A stretch of DNA of 64,000 nt from Paraclostridium hominis (lineage in GTDB: Bacteria > Bacillota > Clostridia > Peptostreptococcales > Peptostreptococcaceae): contig NZ_JACRWD010000007.1 of NCBI RefSeq assembly GCF_014306135.1, forward strand, positions 42,760-106,759, read 5' to 3'. Below the pieces are notes generated by a model. That model was not told the DNA's origin, searched no databases, and worked only from the letters and a program-made list of their open reading frames with translations. Each line of letters opens with the position of its first letter. Position 1 is the stretch's first letter. Position numbers and translations under genes: made by a program. This document shows positions 1 to 9,396 of this stretch, piece by piece.

Positions 1-509
1 ATAAATGTAATTTAAAAATAGATGTAAATAAACCCTATGAATATAAAGTTATTAAAGAAGATAATGTATCCGAAAGTAGTGATATAAAGGAATTAAGCAA
101 GTATGATTATATACCATATCACCCATCAATTACTTATGGGGAAGATTATGAAAAGTATGGTGGAAGTCTTATATTAGGTGTCAATTTAGATGAAGAATAT
201 AACTATGAAAATGAAGAAAATAATCATAATGTTACAAATAAGAAAGATGCTATAAATGGTTTTAATATAAAAAGCATAGATGCTATAGTTGGAATTAATG
301 GAAAAGAAAAAATATATAATTATAAATATAAGGATGCTGTATATAGTGAAAATGGAGAGAAACTGGAATCAGAAAATTATGAAGTGTATATACCAAAAAA
401 AGATTATAAAAATAATTTAGAATATATAAAAATGAAGATAACATATGAAAATAAAGTTATTGATATAGTTGATATAACTAATGAAATTGATGAAAAATAT
501 ATAAATTAA
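1..509 (+). CDS. C-terminal part of an unrecognised protein (5' end outside window)
   Basis: An open frame runs from base 3 to a TAA at 507-509, giving the last 168 residues of a protein whose start lies left of the window. The fragment is rich in Asn, Lys, Tyr and Glu and has no cysteine-rich, membrane or catalytic motif that I can name. Its composition would suit a secreted or surface protein, but this is a guess. The stop is followed within ten bases by a strong hairpin, so this is the end of its transcript. Codon use matches the neighbours. Function unknown. Confidence 0.6.
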   Translation, partial: KCNLKIDVNKPYEYKVIKEDNVSESSDIKELSKYDYIPYHPSITYGEDYEKYGGSLILGVNLDEEYNYENEENNHNVTNKKDAINGFNIKSIDAIVGINGKEKIYNYKYKDAVYSENGEKLESENYEVYIPKKDYKNNLEYIKMKITYENKVIDIVDITNEIDEKYIN

Positions 510-517
510 AAAATAAT

Positions 518-546
518 AAAGGAAGTCGAATTTATCGACTTCCTTT
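518..546. terminator. Bidirectional intrinsic terminator
   Basis: A perfect 12-bp stem (518-529 with 535-546) around a 5-nt loop has A-rich and T-rich flanks. It lies between the convergent partial gene and typA and can serve both strands. Confidence 0.85.
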
Positions 547-552
547 AAAAAT

Positions 553-2379
553 TTATTTATTAGCTTGTCTTGATTTATTATATTTTAATCTATCGTGCTC
601 ATTTAAGAATTTTTTTCTAAGTCTTATAGAATCTGGAGTTATTTCAACCAACTCATCATCATCTATAAATTCTAAAGCTTCTTCTAAAGTAAATGTTCTA
701 GCAGCTTGTAATTTAACAGCATCATCAGTACCAGAAGCACGAACGTTAGTTAATTTCTTGTTCTTACAAGGGTTAACTACCATATCATCTTTTCTTGAGT
801 TCATACCGATTATCATACCTTCATAAACTTCAACACCTGGATCAACAAACATTTGAGCTCTTTCACTTAAAGCATTAAGTGCATAAGCCATTGTAGTACC
901 AGCTCCTTGAGCTATTAAAACTCCATTAGTTCTTGATGGTATTTCACCTTTGTGTTCTTCATATCTTTCAAATGATCTAACTAAAGATCCTTCTCCACGA
1001 GTATCATTTATGAATTCACTTCTGTATCCTAATAAACCTCTAGTAGGAGCTATAAATGTTATTTTAACATAATCTCCTTCTATTTCCATAGCTTCCATCA
1101 TAGCTTTTCTTAAGTTTAATTTATTTATAACAGTTCCTGAGTAAGTTTCTGGGCAGTTAACTATAACTCTTTCCATAGGTTCCATTAATTTTCCGTTTTC
1201 TCTTATGAATAAAACTTCTGGTTTAGAAACTCCAACTTCGTATCCTTCACGTCTCATGTTTTCAAGAAGTATAGATAAGTGAAGTTCTCCACGTCCAGAT
1301 ACTTTAAATCCATCAGTAGTATCCATTGGCTCAACTTTAAGTCCAACATTAACTTCTAGTTCTTTGTCTAATCTATCTTTTATGTGTCTAGTTGTAACGA
1401 ATTTACCACTCTTACCAGCAAATGGTGAATCATTAACTAAGAAGTTCATAGATAAAGTAGGTTCTTCTATGTGTATAAGTTCCATTGGTAATGGATTATC
1501 TAAGTCACATATAGTTTCTCCTATAGATATATCAGGCATACCAGCTACAACTACTATATCACCAGCATAAGCTTCATCTTTTTCAACTTGACGAAGGCCT
1601 TCATAAGCTGTAAGCTTAGATATTCTTCCTTTAGCTACAGTTCCATCTGCTTTACATACAGATACTTGAGCTCCATTTTTAACTGTTCCTTTGTAAACTC
1701 TACCTATTCCAAGTCTACCTACATAATCATCATATGCAAGAGCAGAAACTTGAAGTTGTAAAGGCTCAGATGCATAGTCAGGGTAAGCTTCAACGTGATT
1801 TACTATTGTTTCGAATAATGGAGATAAATCAGTACTTTCATCATCCATTTCACGCTTAGCTATACCTTGTTTAGCTATACCGTATATTATTGGGAATTCA
1901 CATTGTTCATCAGTTGCATTTAAGTCTACGAATAAGTCAAATACTTCATCAACAACTTCTTCAGCTCTTTGGTCTTGCTTGTCTATTTTATTTATGAAAA
2001 GTATTGGTCTAAGTCCAGCTTCTAAAGATTTTTGTAAAACGAATCTAGTTTGAGGCATCGGACCTTCACTAGCATCTACTAATAATATAACTGTATCAAC
2101 AGTTTTTATAACACGTTCAACCTCAGAAGAGAAATCACTATGTCCTGGTGTATCTACTATGTTTATTTTATAGTCTTTATAGTTTATAGCACAGTTTTTA
2201 GAGTATATTGTTATACCTCTTTCTTTTTCTAAGTCGTTGCTATCCATTACACAATCTTTAACTACTTCGTTCTCTCTGAAAACTCCAGATTGAGATAAGA
2301 AAGCATCAACTAATGTTGATTTACCAGCATCGACGTGGGCGATAACGGCAATATTAACGATTTTATTCTTAGTTGTCAT
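553..2379 (-). CDS. typA: GTP-binding protein TypA/BipA
   Basis: Ribosome-associated translational GTPase of the EF-G/LepA class, involved in ribosome assembly and stress responses. The 608 residues match the family length. The G1 motif AHVDAGKST is at residues 14-22, followed by the ERGITI switch I region, VDTPGHSDF (G3) and NKIDK (G4). The C-terminal half has the TypA-specific EF-G-like domains with SERAQMFVDPGVEVYEGMI. The start is supported by an AAAGGAG element just upstream on the minus strand. It is monocistronic, with a bidirectional terminator immediately after the stop. No unusual features. Confidence 0.97.
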   Translation of the reverse strand: MTTKNKIVNIAVIAHVDAGKSTLVDAFLSQSGVFRENEVVKDCVMDSNDLEKERGITIYSKNCAINYKDYKINIVDTPGHSDFSSEVERVIKTVDTVILLVDASEGPMPQTRFVLQKSLEAGLRPILFINKIDKQDQRAEEVVDEVFDLFVDLNATDEQCEFPIIYGIAKQGIAKREMDDESTDLSPLFETIVNHVEAYPDYASEPLQLQVSALAYDDYVGRLGIGRVYKGTVKNGAQVSVCKADGTVAKGRISKLTAYEGLRQVEKDEAYAGDIVVVAGMPDISIGETICDLDNPLPMELIHIEEPTLSMNFLVNDSPFAGKSGKFVTTRHIKDRLDKELEVNVGLKVEPMDTTDGFKVSGRGELHLSILLENMRREGYEVGVSKPEVLFIRENGKLMEPMERVIVNCPETYSGTVINKLNLRKAMMEAMEIEGDYVKITFIAPTRGLLGYRSEFINDTRGEGSLVRSFERYEEHKGEIPSRTNGVLIAQGAGTTMAYALNALSERAQMFVDPGVEVYEGMIIGMNSRKDDMVVNPCKNKKLTNVRASGTDDAVKLQAARTFTLEEALEFIDDDELVEITPDSIRLRKKFLNEHDRLKYNKSRQANK

Positions 2380-2534
2380 ATCGATAATCTCCTTTTTTTA
2401 AAATAACTTATTAAGTATACCACACCACTTTTAAATTGTAAAATGAATTAAATATATTCAATCTTATTATGTCAAAATTTATATTATTAATTTAAAAAAT
2501 ATATAATAATGTAAGGAATATAATTCAAGTTAAG

Positions 2535-2580
2535 TAAATACAAAAATGATACCTTAAAATAGGTATCATTTTTGTATTTA
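2535..2580 (-). terminator. Terminator of spoVAF
   Basis: A perfect 20-bp inverted repeat (2535-2554 with 2561-2580) with a 6-nt loop directly abuts the stop codon of the minus-strand gene above it. It includes a short T run (2570-2573) in each direction. Confidence 0.85.
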
Positions 2581-4002
2581 CTATTTACCTTCATTTTTAG
2601 TATCAAGTTTAACTCTAAATATCAGTCGCTTTAATGCACTATATTCAAATGGGATAAGCGGGTATAAATAACTTTTGCCAGTAATAGTTTTATTTGTAGC
2701 AACAAGTATAAATGAAATTATTAGACCTGCTATAAATCCCCATAAATTAAATGCAGCTGTTAGAATTAACAATAAAATTCTAATGAGTTTTATTGAATAT
2801 CCAAGGTCGACACTTGGTTGTGAAAAACTTCCAAGAGCTACTATAGCCATATACAATATTGTATGAGGTATAAACCATCCAGTTTGAACAGCAAAGTCTC
2901 CTAGTATTAAAGCACCGATAACAGATAATGACATTCCTAATGAACCTGGAGTATTAAGTGATGCTAATTGTAAGGCATCAACTGAAAATTCTAAAATTAA
3001 AAATTGTAGAAATATAGGTACATTATAAGGGTCTTTTGGGATTATAAACTCTAGCCATAACGGAAGGTGAGAAGCATATTTAACTGCTAGAGTATATAAT
3101 GGAGTTATCATTAATGTAGTAAGTAATGTAAAATTTCTAATTAATCTTAAATAATTACCTATAATTACTGGTTGATAAAAATCATCTACATCTTGTAAAA
3201 AATCAAATATAGTAGTAGGCAATATAATGGCATTAGGTGAATTATCTATAATTAACAATATTTTACCTTCTAAAACGTGAGCAGCAGCTACATCTGGTCT
3301 TTCTGTATATCGAGCTTTTGGAAAAGGATTATACCATCTAGATTGGACTAATGCCTCAACTATACTTTGCTCACTCATTACCAATGATTTAACTTTTATT
3401 TCATCTATACATTTTTTTAGATTTTTTAGAGTTTTTTTATCTACTAATCCATCTATGTACCCAATAACGACATCAGTTTTAGACCTTTTACCTACATTAA
3501 ACATTTCAAATATTAAATCAGGATCTTTTACTCTTCTTCTTACTAATGCAGTATTAAAAACTATAGTTTCAACAAAGCCATCTTTAGCTCCTTTTAGAGA
3601 CTTTTCTTTTTCTGGTTCTCCTATTCCACGAACTGGATAAGTTCTAACATCTAAAATTATTGCTTCATCAAATCCATCTATAATTATAGCCATTGGGCCT
3701 GATAATACTTCTTTAGCAATATTTTTTAGTTCATTTTCCTTAGATACCTCTATATAAGGTATATATTTATGGATAAAATCTTTTAACTCATGAATTGACT
3801 TAAAATCTTCACTAGTTATTTTGAAAAAACCAGAAAGAATTCTTTCCATTACTTCATCTTTTATAAAGCCATCTATAAAAAATAAGTAACAGCTTTTTTC
3901 ACCTATTATAACTTCCCTTTGTATTACATCAAAACTTTTATCTAAAGGGAGATGTTCTTTCATAAGTTCTACATTTTTTTTAATGTTTTTAGTTAGAATC
4001 AT
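2581..4002 (-). CDS. spoVAF: Spore germination protein of the GerA/SpoVAF family
   Basis: Inner spore membrane protein of the GerA-A family. The 473 residues comprise a soluble N-terminal half (about 1-285) and about five membrane segments in the C-terminal half. The segment ARYTERPDVAAAHVLEGK and the following NAIILPTTIFDF are characteristic, and the C-terminal half resembles SpoVAF more than nutrient-receptor A subunits as I remember them. SpoVAF is linked to Ca-dipicolinate release through the SpoVA channel during germination. Here it stands alone, without spoVA genes or the B and C subunits of a germinant receptor, which also favours SpoVAF. An AAAGGG Shine-Dalgarno lies 8 bases before the ATG. 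A sporulation-specific promoter is expected, but I did not identify one. Confidence 0.8.
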   Translation of the reverse strand: MILTKNIKKNVELMKEHLPLDKSFDVIQREVIIGEKSCYLFFIDGFIKDEVMERILSGFFKITSEDFKSIHELKDFIHKYIPYIEVSKENELKNIAKEVLSGPMAIIIDGFDEAIILDVRTYPVRGIGEPEKEKSLKGAKDGFVETIVFNTALVRRRVKDPDLIFEMFNVGKRSKTDVVIGYIDGLVDKKTLKNLKKCIDEIKVKSLVMSEQSIVEALVQSRWYNPFPKARYTERPDVAAAHVLEGKILLIIDNSPNAIILPTTIFDFLQDVDDFYQPVIIGNYLRLIRNFTLLTTLMITPLYTLAVKYASHLPLWLEFIIPKDPYNVPIFLQFLILEFSVDALQLASLNTPGSLGMSLSVIGALILGDFAVQTGWFIPHTILYMAIVALGSFSQPSVDLGYSIKLIRILLLILTAAFNLWGFIAGLIISFILVATNKTITGKSYLYPLIPFEYSALKRLIFRVKLDTKNEGK

Positions 4003-4090
4003 AAAAACACCCTTTCTAAATTAATCAGCCAATAATAGTATTTACAAAAGCTCTAAATTTATGATTAATAAAAATTGAAAGGAAATAAAA

Positions 4091-4120
4091 AATAGAGTAT
4101 GCCTAAAGACATACTCTATT
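4091..4120 (-). terminator. Terminator of the acetate transporter gene
   Basis: An 11-bp perfect stem (4091-4101 with 4110-4120) with an 8-nt loop. On the minus strand it is followed by a run of T residues. Confidence 0.8.
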
Positions 4121-4188
4121 GAATGAATCTATATTAAATATATTTAGGAAAAGTCATAAATATTGTGACCGTTCCCCCCTACAATAAA

Positions 4189-4800
4189 TTACTTTTTGAA
4201 TATTCCAAATGGTTTTCCAACTGGTAAAAATTCTTTTCCAAAATGTCCGTTTAGTACAGCAGCTGCAGAACCATAGAATGAGAATATAGCTATTCCTAAT
4301 TCAGAATATGCTGCAAATTGATGAGTAGCATGTTCCATTACTCCAAATGTAGAAAGAGTTAATCCTATAAATAAACAATCTATAAGTACAAATATTATAA
4401 ATAATACCTTATGAGTTTCCATTGCACCAACAGTCATAAATAATGTAAATATTAAGTATCCTAAAAATGCAAATCCTAATTGCTTAGGATCAGCTGAAGC
4501 AGCTAATTTTTCACCAAATACTCCATTTTGTATTAACCAAGATAATCCCATTGCATACCAGAAAAATGCATAACCACCAAATGCAGTAGCACCAAATACA
4601 TTATTGTGCTTGAAATCATTTATACAAGCAAATAATTGAGCAGTAGCTCCTAAGAATATTGCCCATGGTAAAACTAATGATACATTTGAAGTTAATCCAA
4701 GTTTTTGAGATGAAGCAACTAATGTTATCATTGCTAATCCGAAAAGTCCTAATGCTGAAGGATCAGCAGTTACAACTTTAACTTTTGTTTCGTTTGACAT
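4189..4800 (-). CDS. satP: Acetate/succinate transporter, GPR1/FUN34/YaaH family
   Basis: Small membrane transporter for acetate and related short-chain acids. It has six predicted membrane helices, and the N-terminal DPSALGLFGLAM segment is the family signature (usually NPAPLGL or similar). The 203-residue length is typical. I chose the ATG at 4800 because the AGGAGG at 4813-4808 lies 7 bases upstream of it. An in-frame TTG at 4806 is only one base from that Shine-Dalgarno and is unlikely to be used. It is monocistronic with its own terminator. It probably recovers or excretes fermentation acetate; the direction is not predictable from sequence. Confidence 0.9.
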   Translation of the reverse strand: MSNETKVKVVTADPSALGLFGLAMITLVASSQKLGLTSNVSLVLPWAIFLGATAQLFACINDFKHNNVFGATAFGGYAFFWYAMGLSWLIQNGVFGEKLAASADPKQLGFAFLGYLIFTLFMTVGAMETHKVLFIIFVLIDCLFIGLTLSTFGVMEHATHQFAAYSELGIAIFSFYGSAAAVLNGHFGKEFLPVGKPFGIFKK

Positions 4801-5087
4801 TTTCAATCCTCCTATAATTACAAATGATAAATTATTATATAATTTCTAAAAATGTATTTTGTATGCAAATACGCAATACTTATATATAATATCATCTTTT
4901 TTTTAATAAGTATACAAAAAATTTAAAAATTATAAATTTTAGAACTGAAAATATACAAAAAATTATAATAAATTTGAAAAAATAGATTTATTGAATTATT
5001 TTTAAAATTTAAAATTTAATTGTGTTTATATATAAATGTTGTGGGTATATTTTATAATACAAAAATGATTTATAGGAGGATTTTCAA

Positions 5088-5279
5088 ATGATAAGAATAT
5101 GTCCATTTTGTTCAAATGTTAATGTTAATAAAGTAAAAGAAATAGTTGGAGAAGAAAATGTTAAAACTGGTTGTATAGGACAATGTCGTGCTTTTAAAAA
5201 AGAAGCAGTAGGTTTTATAAATGGGGAATTAGTTATAAAGGAAAATGAAGAGTTATTTTTAAAAGAATTAGAAAAGTAA
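5088..5279 (+). CDS. Small Cys-containing protein (DUF1450/YuzB-like)
   Basis: A 63-residue protein with CPFCSNV near the N-terminus and GCIGQC in the middle. It resembles the short thioredoxin-like DUF1450/YuzB proteins, which have comparable Cys placement and a C-terminal 'GELVI' strand. Four cysteines could bind a metal or form a redox pair. An AGGAGG Shine-Dalgarno precedes the ATG by about 8 bases and a terminator follows directly, so it is a genuine single-gene unit. Family assignment is by pattern only; the function is unknown. Confidence 0.7.
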   Translation: MIRICPFCSNVNVNKVKEIVGEENVKTGCIGQCRAFKKEAVGFINGELVIKENEELFLKELEK

Positions 5280-5284
5280 ATTTT

Positions 5285-5316
5285 AAAATAGGCTAGGTGA
5301 ATACCTAGTCTATTTT
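5285..5316 (+). terminator. Terminator of the small Cys protein gene
   Basis: A 14-bp stem with one G-T wobble (5285-5298 with 5303-5316) and a GAAT loop, ending in a T run. Confidence 0.85.
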
Positions 5317-5463
5317 GTTAAATAAAGATATTCTGTATAAAAATGAGTATTATAAATATAAAATAAAAAAATAATTATAATAGAACAAGTGAGAACTATA
5401 TATTAAAATTAAATTTATACAAGGTAATTTTTCATAAAATGAATAAATTTAAAGGGGGATATC

Positions 5464-6081
5464 ATGAAAGATAAATGGCTAATCTGGGCAAAAAAACTTC
5501 AAGCAATAGCTCAATCAGGTATTAATTATTCAAAGGATAAGTATGATATAGAAAGATTTGAACAAATAAGGGATTTATCTGCAGAGATTATGAGCGAATA
5601 TACTTATGTCAATACTGCTAAAATAAAAGATTTATTTTGTAATGAGAAAGGATATCAAACTCCTAAGGTAGATGTTAGATGTGCTATATTCAAAGAAAAT
5701 AAAATATTATTAGTTAAAGAAAGTATAGATAAATGCTGGTCTTTACCGGGGGGATGGGCTGATGTACATTTAAGTCTTAAAGAAAATGCAATAAAAGAAG
5801 CCAAAGAAGAAGCTGGGGTTAATATAATACCTAAAAGGGTAATAGCTATTCAAGATGCATCTAAAAATAATGAAAGATTAAGTCCCTATGGGATATATAA
5901 AATATTTTTATTATGTGATTTAATAGATGGATCTTTTAAAGAAAATATAGAAACTGAAGAAAGTAAATTTTTTGATATATACAATTTACCTGACTTATCT
6001 TTAAATAGAAATAATAAAAAACAAATCCAAATGTGTTTCAAAGCATTTAATGACAAAAGTTTTGACACAATATTTGATTAA
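5464..6081 (+). CDS. Nudix hydrolase with N-terminal helical domain
   Basis: A 205-residue Nudix protein. The first ~65 residues form the helical N-terminal domain seen in Firmicute ADP-ribose pyrophosphatase-like Nudix proteins (Nudix_N2 type), and the rest is the Nudix fold. The Nudix box runs from GGWADV through KEAKEEAGV near residues 96-119. The first conserved Glu of the box is Leu here, and the usual Arg-Glu pair is Lys-Glu, while the metal-binding EE pair remains. The likely reaction is hydrolysis of a nucleoside diphosphate linked to another moiety; the substrate is not predictable. Start supported by AAAGGGGG upstream. Stands alone. Confidence 0.88.
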   Translation: MKDKWLIWAKKLQAIAQSGINYSKDKYDIERFEQIRDLSAEIMSEYTYVNTAKIKDLFCNEKGYQTPKVDVRCAIFKENKILLVKESIDKCWSLPGGWADVHLSLKENAIKEAKEEAGVNIIPKRVIAIQDASKNNERLSPYGIYKIFLLCDLIDGSFKENIETEESKFFDIYNLPDLSLNRNNKKQIQMCFKAFNDKSFDTIFD

Positions 6082-6226
6082 ATAAATGTTAATTATTTAA
6101 TTAAATTAAATTTTATAGTATATTTTGTGTGAAATTAAATTGTTTTGAGGTAGATTTTTATTTATGCTATATTAAAATAGAGTTAAGATATCAAAATACA
6201 TATCATATTAAATGGAGGTAAATATA

Positions 6227-6424
6227 ATGAGTACAATGTATTGTCCTAAATGTATAGTTGAAGTTATGGATTTAGTTAAGCATGAAGAAGGAACTGATAT
6301 TGAGATAATAAATGAGGGTCTAGAAAATGAAACTAGAGAAGAATATGAATATTTTGTAGATATATATAAGTGTCCTGTATGTGGACATGAAGTTGAAGAT
6401 TATATGGAATATGAAGAAGATTAA
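6227..6424 (+). CDS. Small zinc-ribbon protein
   Basis: A 65-residue acidic protein with CPKC at residues 6-9 and CPVC at 49-52, a four-cysteine zinc-ribbon arrangement. The tail is highly acidic. The ATG at 6227 is preceded by GGAGGT with good spacing; the earlier in-frame ATG at 6212 overlaps that Shine-Dalgarno and is rejected. No named family recognised. It may be a small nucleic-acid or protein-binding zinc protein. Followed by a clear terminator. Confidence 0.75.
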   Translation: MSTMYCPKCIVEVMDLVKHEEGTDIEIINEGLENETREEYEYFVDIYKCPVCGHEVEDYMEYEED

Positions 6425-6463
6425 TACTAGTTTGTTTTAAGGTTAAAAAATTTATAGTTAATA

Positions 6464-6513
6464 AATAATATAACTGAGTTTTTATTTTTAAGTAAGTTTT
6501 CAGTTATATTATT
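6464..6513 (+). terminator. Terminator of the zinc-ribbon gene
   Basis: A perfect 14-bp stem (6464-6477 with 6500-6513) with a 22-nt loop followed by seven or more T residues. Confidence 0.75.
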
Positions 6514-6887
6514 TTTTTATTTTTAAATCTATCAAATTTCAAATCTAAGAAAATATGAAATATAAAGTGTATATATTTTTATCCATCGTATTTATACAAG
6601 GTAATGTATTTTGTTAATTATATTCCACAATATTAAAAAAATTTTATATGAAATTCTGATTTACAATTTAAAATAATGCTTTAAATATAATTAAAGATGT
6701 TTTTTAGTTTTAAAGATGGGGAAAAAATTTCTGGTGTTAGGGGCATAAAGTAAAAATTATATACTTATTTTATTACTATGAATGATAATGTTTTACAATG
6801 CATGGTAATTTGTTTGTAAACTAAATTAGTTATAAATTTTATTTGAAAAAGTTAACAAAATACATATCATTATGGGTAGGAGTATAT
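6514..6887. other. AT-rich intergenic stretch with no recognised gene
   Basis: About 370 bases between the zinc-ribbon terminator and the decayed chemotaxis gene. I see no ORF with a ribosome binding site and no structured RNA. A 15-base string (tttatacaaggtaat, from 6591) also occurs near 5414, probably by chance. Confidence 0.5.
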
Positions 6888-8228
6888 ATGAAAGATTTAA
6901 AAATAGGTAAAAAATTAGGAATATCATTTATTATTTTGTAATGATTACAGCATTTTCAAGTTTTTATGTATTACTTAATTTAAAAAAAGCAAGTAAACAA
7001 AGTCATGAATTATTGAAAGGTCCTTATAAAGTAACGGATAAATCTATGGCAATTAGAAGAGACATAGTGTCTATTAATCAAAATGTTATGAATTCAATTG
7101 CAGGAAATAAGCCTAAAGAACATGAAATTTCAGTACAAAAAGATTTTAATAGTATTGATAAAAGTATTAAAGTATTACGTGCAAATTCAATAGGAGATAA
7201 AAAGTTAATTGATGATATTGAAAAATCTATTGCAAATTTAAAGCAACAAAATGGCCAAATATATAAATTTATAGATAAGAGGATAGAATAAGAGTGCAGA
7301 ACAACTTGTAATAACAGAAGATAGTGGGTATTATCAAGTATATGTTGAAAGTGTAAATAATTCAAAATCTATTTATGAAGATAAAACGTCAAGAGGTATT
7401 AGATTTGATAAAGAAATAGAAAATACAACATCAACAGCAATGATTACTTTTACAATAATTTTTGTTGCTTCTATATTAGCAGGAATATTTATATGTATAT
7501 ATATTACAAAGAGTTTAAAAAAACAATTGAAGAAATAGAAATCGCTGCAAATAAAATGTCAGTTGGTGATTATGATATTAATATTGAGTATGAATCAAAA
7601 GATGAATTAGGATCTTTATCAGATAGTATGCGTAAAATGATACAGTTCGAGTTTTAGGAGAAGTTGCATTAGTGAATTTCAACATTGAACCCTAAGTTGA
7701 GTATATATAAATATTTAAAAATATTGAAAAATCAGTGATTAGAATAACTGATGATTTAAGTGAGACAATGGAAGAAATAAATGTAGCTTCAGAAGAAGTA
7801 GGAGCAGCATCATATCAAGTTGCAAGTGGGTCACAAATGCTATCACAAAGTGCTACTGAACAAGCAAGTGCAATTCAAGAGTTATCAGAAAATATTGTAG
7901 AGATATCAAAGAAAATCAAATACACTGAAGGTAATCCTAAAGAAGCTAATGATTTAACATTAAGCTCAGGACGCCAAGTTAAAGATGGGAATGATCAAAT
8001 GAAACAAATGGTTAATGTAATGGATGAGATATCACTTACATCTAATGAAATTAGTAGAATTATAAAAAAAAGATGATATAGCTTTCCAAACAAATATCTT
8101 GGCTTTAAATGCTGCAGTAGAAGCTGCTTAAATCACTTATTGCAAACTTTAAATTAAAGGATATAAGCGTTTCTAGTAAAGCAATAAATTTTAGCAATAA
8201 TCATATAAATTATTTTGAAATTAATTAA
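6888..8228 (+). pseudogene. Decayed methyl-accepting chemotaxis protein
   Basis: A former membrane chemoreceptor split across frames. It starts at ATG 6888 after a GTAGGAG. The first frame stops after 17 codons inside the first membrane helix, and the next frame restores the helix and ligand domain (6941-7291). A further shift near 7290 gives the second helix, and another near 7515 enters the HAMP domain (DELGSLSDSMRKMI). An insertion of roughly 60 bases with stops follows. The signalling helix resumes at 7735, shifts near 8070 to ALNAAVEAA, and then a large internal deletion joins directly to a C-terminal SLIANFKLK tail ending at 8228. At least four frameshifts plus an insertion and a deletion make it non-functional. 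Confidence 0.9.
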
Positions 8229-8261
8229 ATTTATTAAAAAAAATAATAGACTTATAAAAAG

Positions 8262-8293
8262 TAGAAATGGAAATTTTAATATTTCCATTTCTA
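8262..8293. terminator. Terminator after the chemoreceptor pseudogene
   Basis: A 13-bp perfect stem (8262-8274 with 8281-8293) with a 6-nt loop followed by six T residues. It sits between convergent genes and may serve both. Confidence 0.85.
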
Positions 8294-8329
8294 TTTTTTA
8301 TAAAACATAAATATAACTTAAATAAACAA

Positions 8330-8854
8330 TTACTTTAGTAAATACTCTTTATGTAAAATCCAAGTGTTATATTCCCATTTAAAAACAGAAATATTATCAA
8401 AAAAACAATCAAACTCACATGGAATACTTTTAACGTATTCATATATATCAGTAAAGTTTTTTTGTATTTTTTTAGAAGTTATAGTTACATGAAAAATTTT
8501 ATCTTTTCCATCATGATTAGAAAAATTTATATAATTTATTTTAGACATTGCATCTATTAAGTTATTATGAACAGTTTGTCCTTGTGTACTCATAAAAACC
8601 TTCATATATATAACTCTATCATCGAAATGGTCATATCCTTTTATTTTATAAGGAGTAATTTTATTATTCTTACAAAAATTTTCTAATATATTATCAAGTT
8701 TAGAAATATCATCAGTTTCAAATGGTGATTTTATAGTAAAATGAGCTGGCAACTTTGATGATTTAGCAGAAAAATTTTCATACACTTCTTTTCTAAGCTT
8801 ATTGTTAAAATCTCCTGCTTTTCCTTTAGTTACTGATACTACTACATATCTCAT
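8330..8854 (-). CDS. 2H phosphoesterase (2'-5' RNA ligase-like)
   Basis: A 174-residue protein of the 2H phosphoesterase superfamily, which acts on 2'-5' or cyclic phosphodiester bonds in RNA or small nucleotides. The two catalytic HxT motifs are H38-F-T40 and H122-V-T124, about 80 residues apart as expected. It resembles the YjcG/LigT-like group by length. The gene is single and has an AGGAGG Shine-Dalgarno upstream of the ATG. The biological substrate is unknown. Confidence 0.85.
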   Translation of the reverse strand: MRYVVVSVTKGKAGDFNNKLRKEVYENFSAKSSKLPAHFTIKSPFETDDISKLDNILENFCKNNKITPYKIKGYDHFDDRVIYMKVFMSTQGQTVHNNLIDAMSKINYINFSNHDGKDKIFHVTITSKKIQKNFTDIYEYVKSIPCEFDCFFDNISVFKWEYNTWILHKEYLLK

Positions 8855-9046
8855 AATATCCTCCTAAAAATATTTTTTATTAATAAGTATATCAAAATAT
8901 AAAAAATATATTTAACTTAAATAAAATACTTTAAGGTAAAACATGAAAATATTACTCAGTATTTAAAACAAAAATAAGAGCAATATAATTATAAAGTTAT
9001 TAAAATTAATAACTTTAATCAAATACTTTTACTTAGGAGGATTAAT

Positions 9047-9235
9047 ATGAAAAAAGGCATGATACCAATAGTTTTAGGAACCGCAGTTACAACAGCAGGT
9101 ATTGCTTTAGACATGAAACAAAATAAAAATAATAAATTTAATAAAAATGATTATAAAAATATGGCAGGAGCACTTTTATTAGGAGCTGGAGTTGCTCATA
9201 TAGCTCTTGGAGGAATAGAAAGAGCTAGACATTAA
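9047..9235 (+). CDS. Small hypothetical membrane protein
   Basis: A 62-residue protein with two short hydrophobic segments rich in Gly and Ala (about residues 4-21 and 39-56), separated by a Lys/Asn-rich loop. A strong AGGAGG precedes the ATG and a terminator follows, so expression as a single gene is likely. No family recognised. Confidence 0.65.
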   Translation: MKKGMIPIVLGTAVTTAGIALDMKQNKNNKFNKNDYKNMAGALLLGAGVAHIALGGIERARH

Positions 9236-9265
9236 TTTTTTATATAAAAAAATAATATATTGATT

Positions 9266-9305
9266 AGCTGTAGATAAATTTTATTTTAAAAATTTATCTA
9301 CAGCT
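9266..9305 (+). terminator. Terminator of the small membrane protein gene
   Basis: A perfect 17-bp stem (9266-9282 with 9289-9305) with a 6-nt loop and a T run after it. Confidence 0.85.
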
Positions 9306-9396
9306 TTTTATTTGGAATATATAACTTTGAATATATATATAATTAAGTATGTTAGTATATTTATATAACTAGTGAAATTATTAGGAGGGGGATATT

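Noticed and set aside
4801..4806. TTG at 4806 as start of the acetate transporter
   Set aside because: Only one base separates it from the AGGAGG; the ATG at 4800 has a 7-base spacing.
5414..6606. A 15-base string (tttatacaaggtaat) found near 5414 and 6591
   Set aside because: Isolated pair in AT-rich intergenic DNA without symmetry or consistent position; likely chance.
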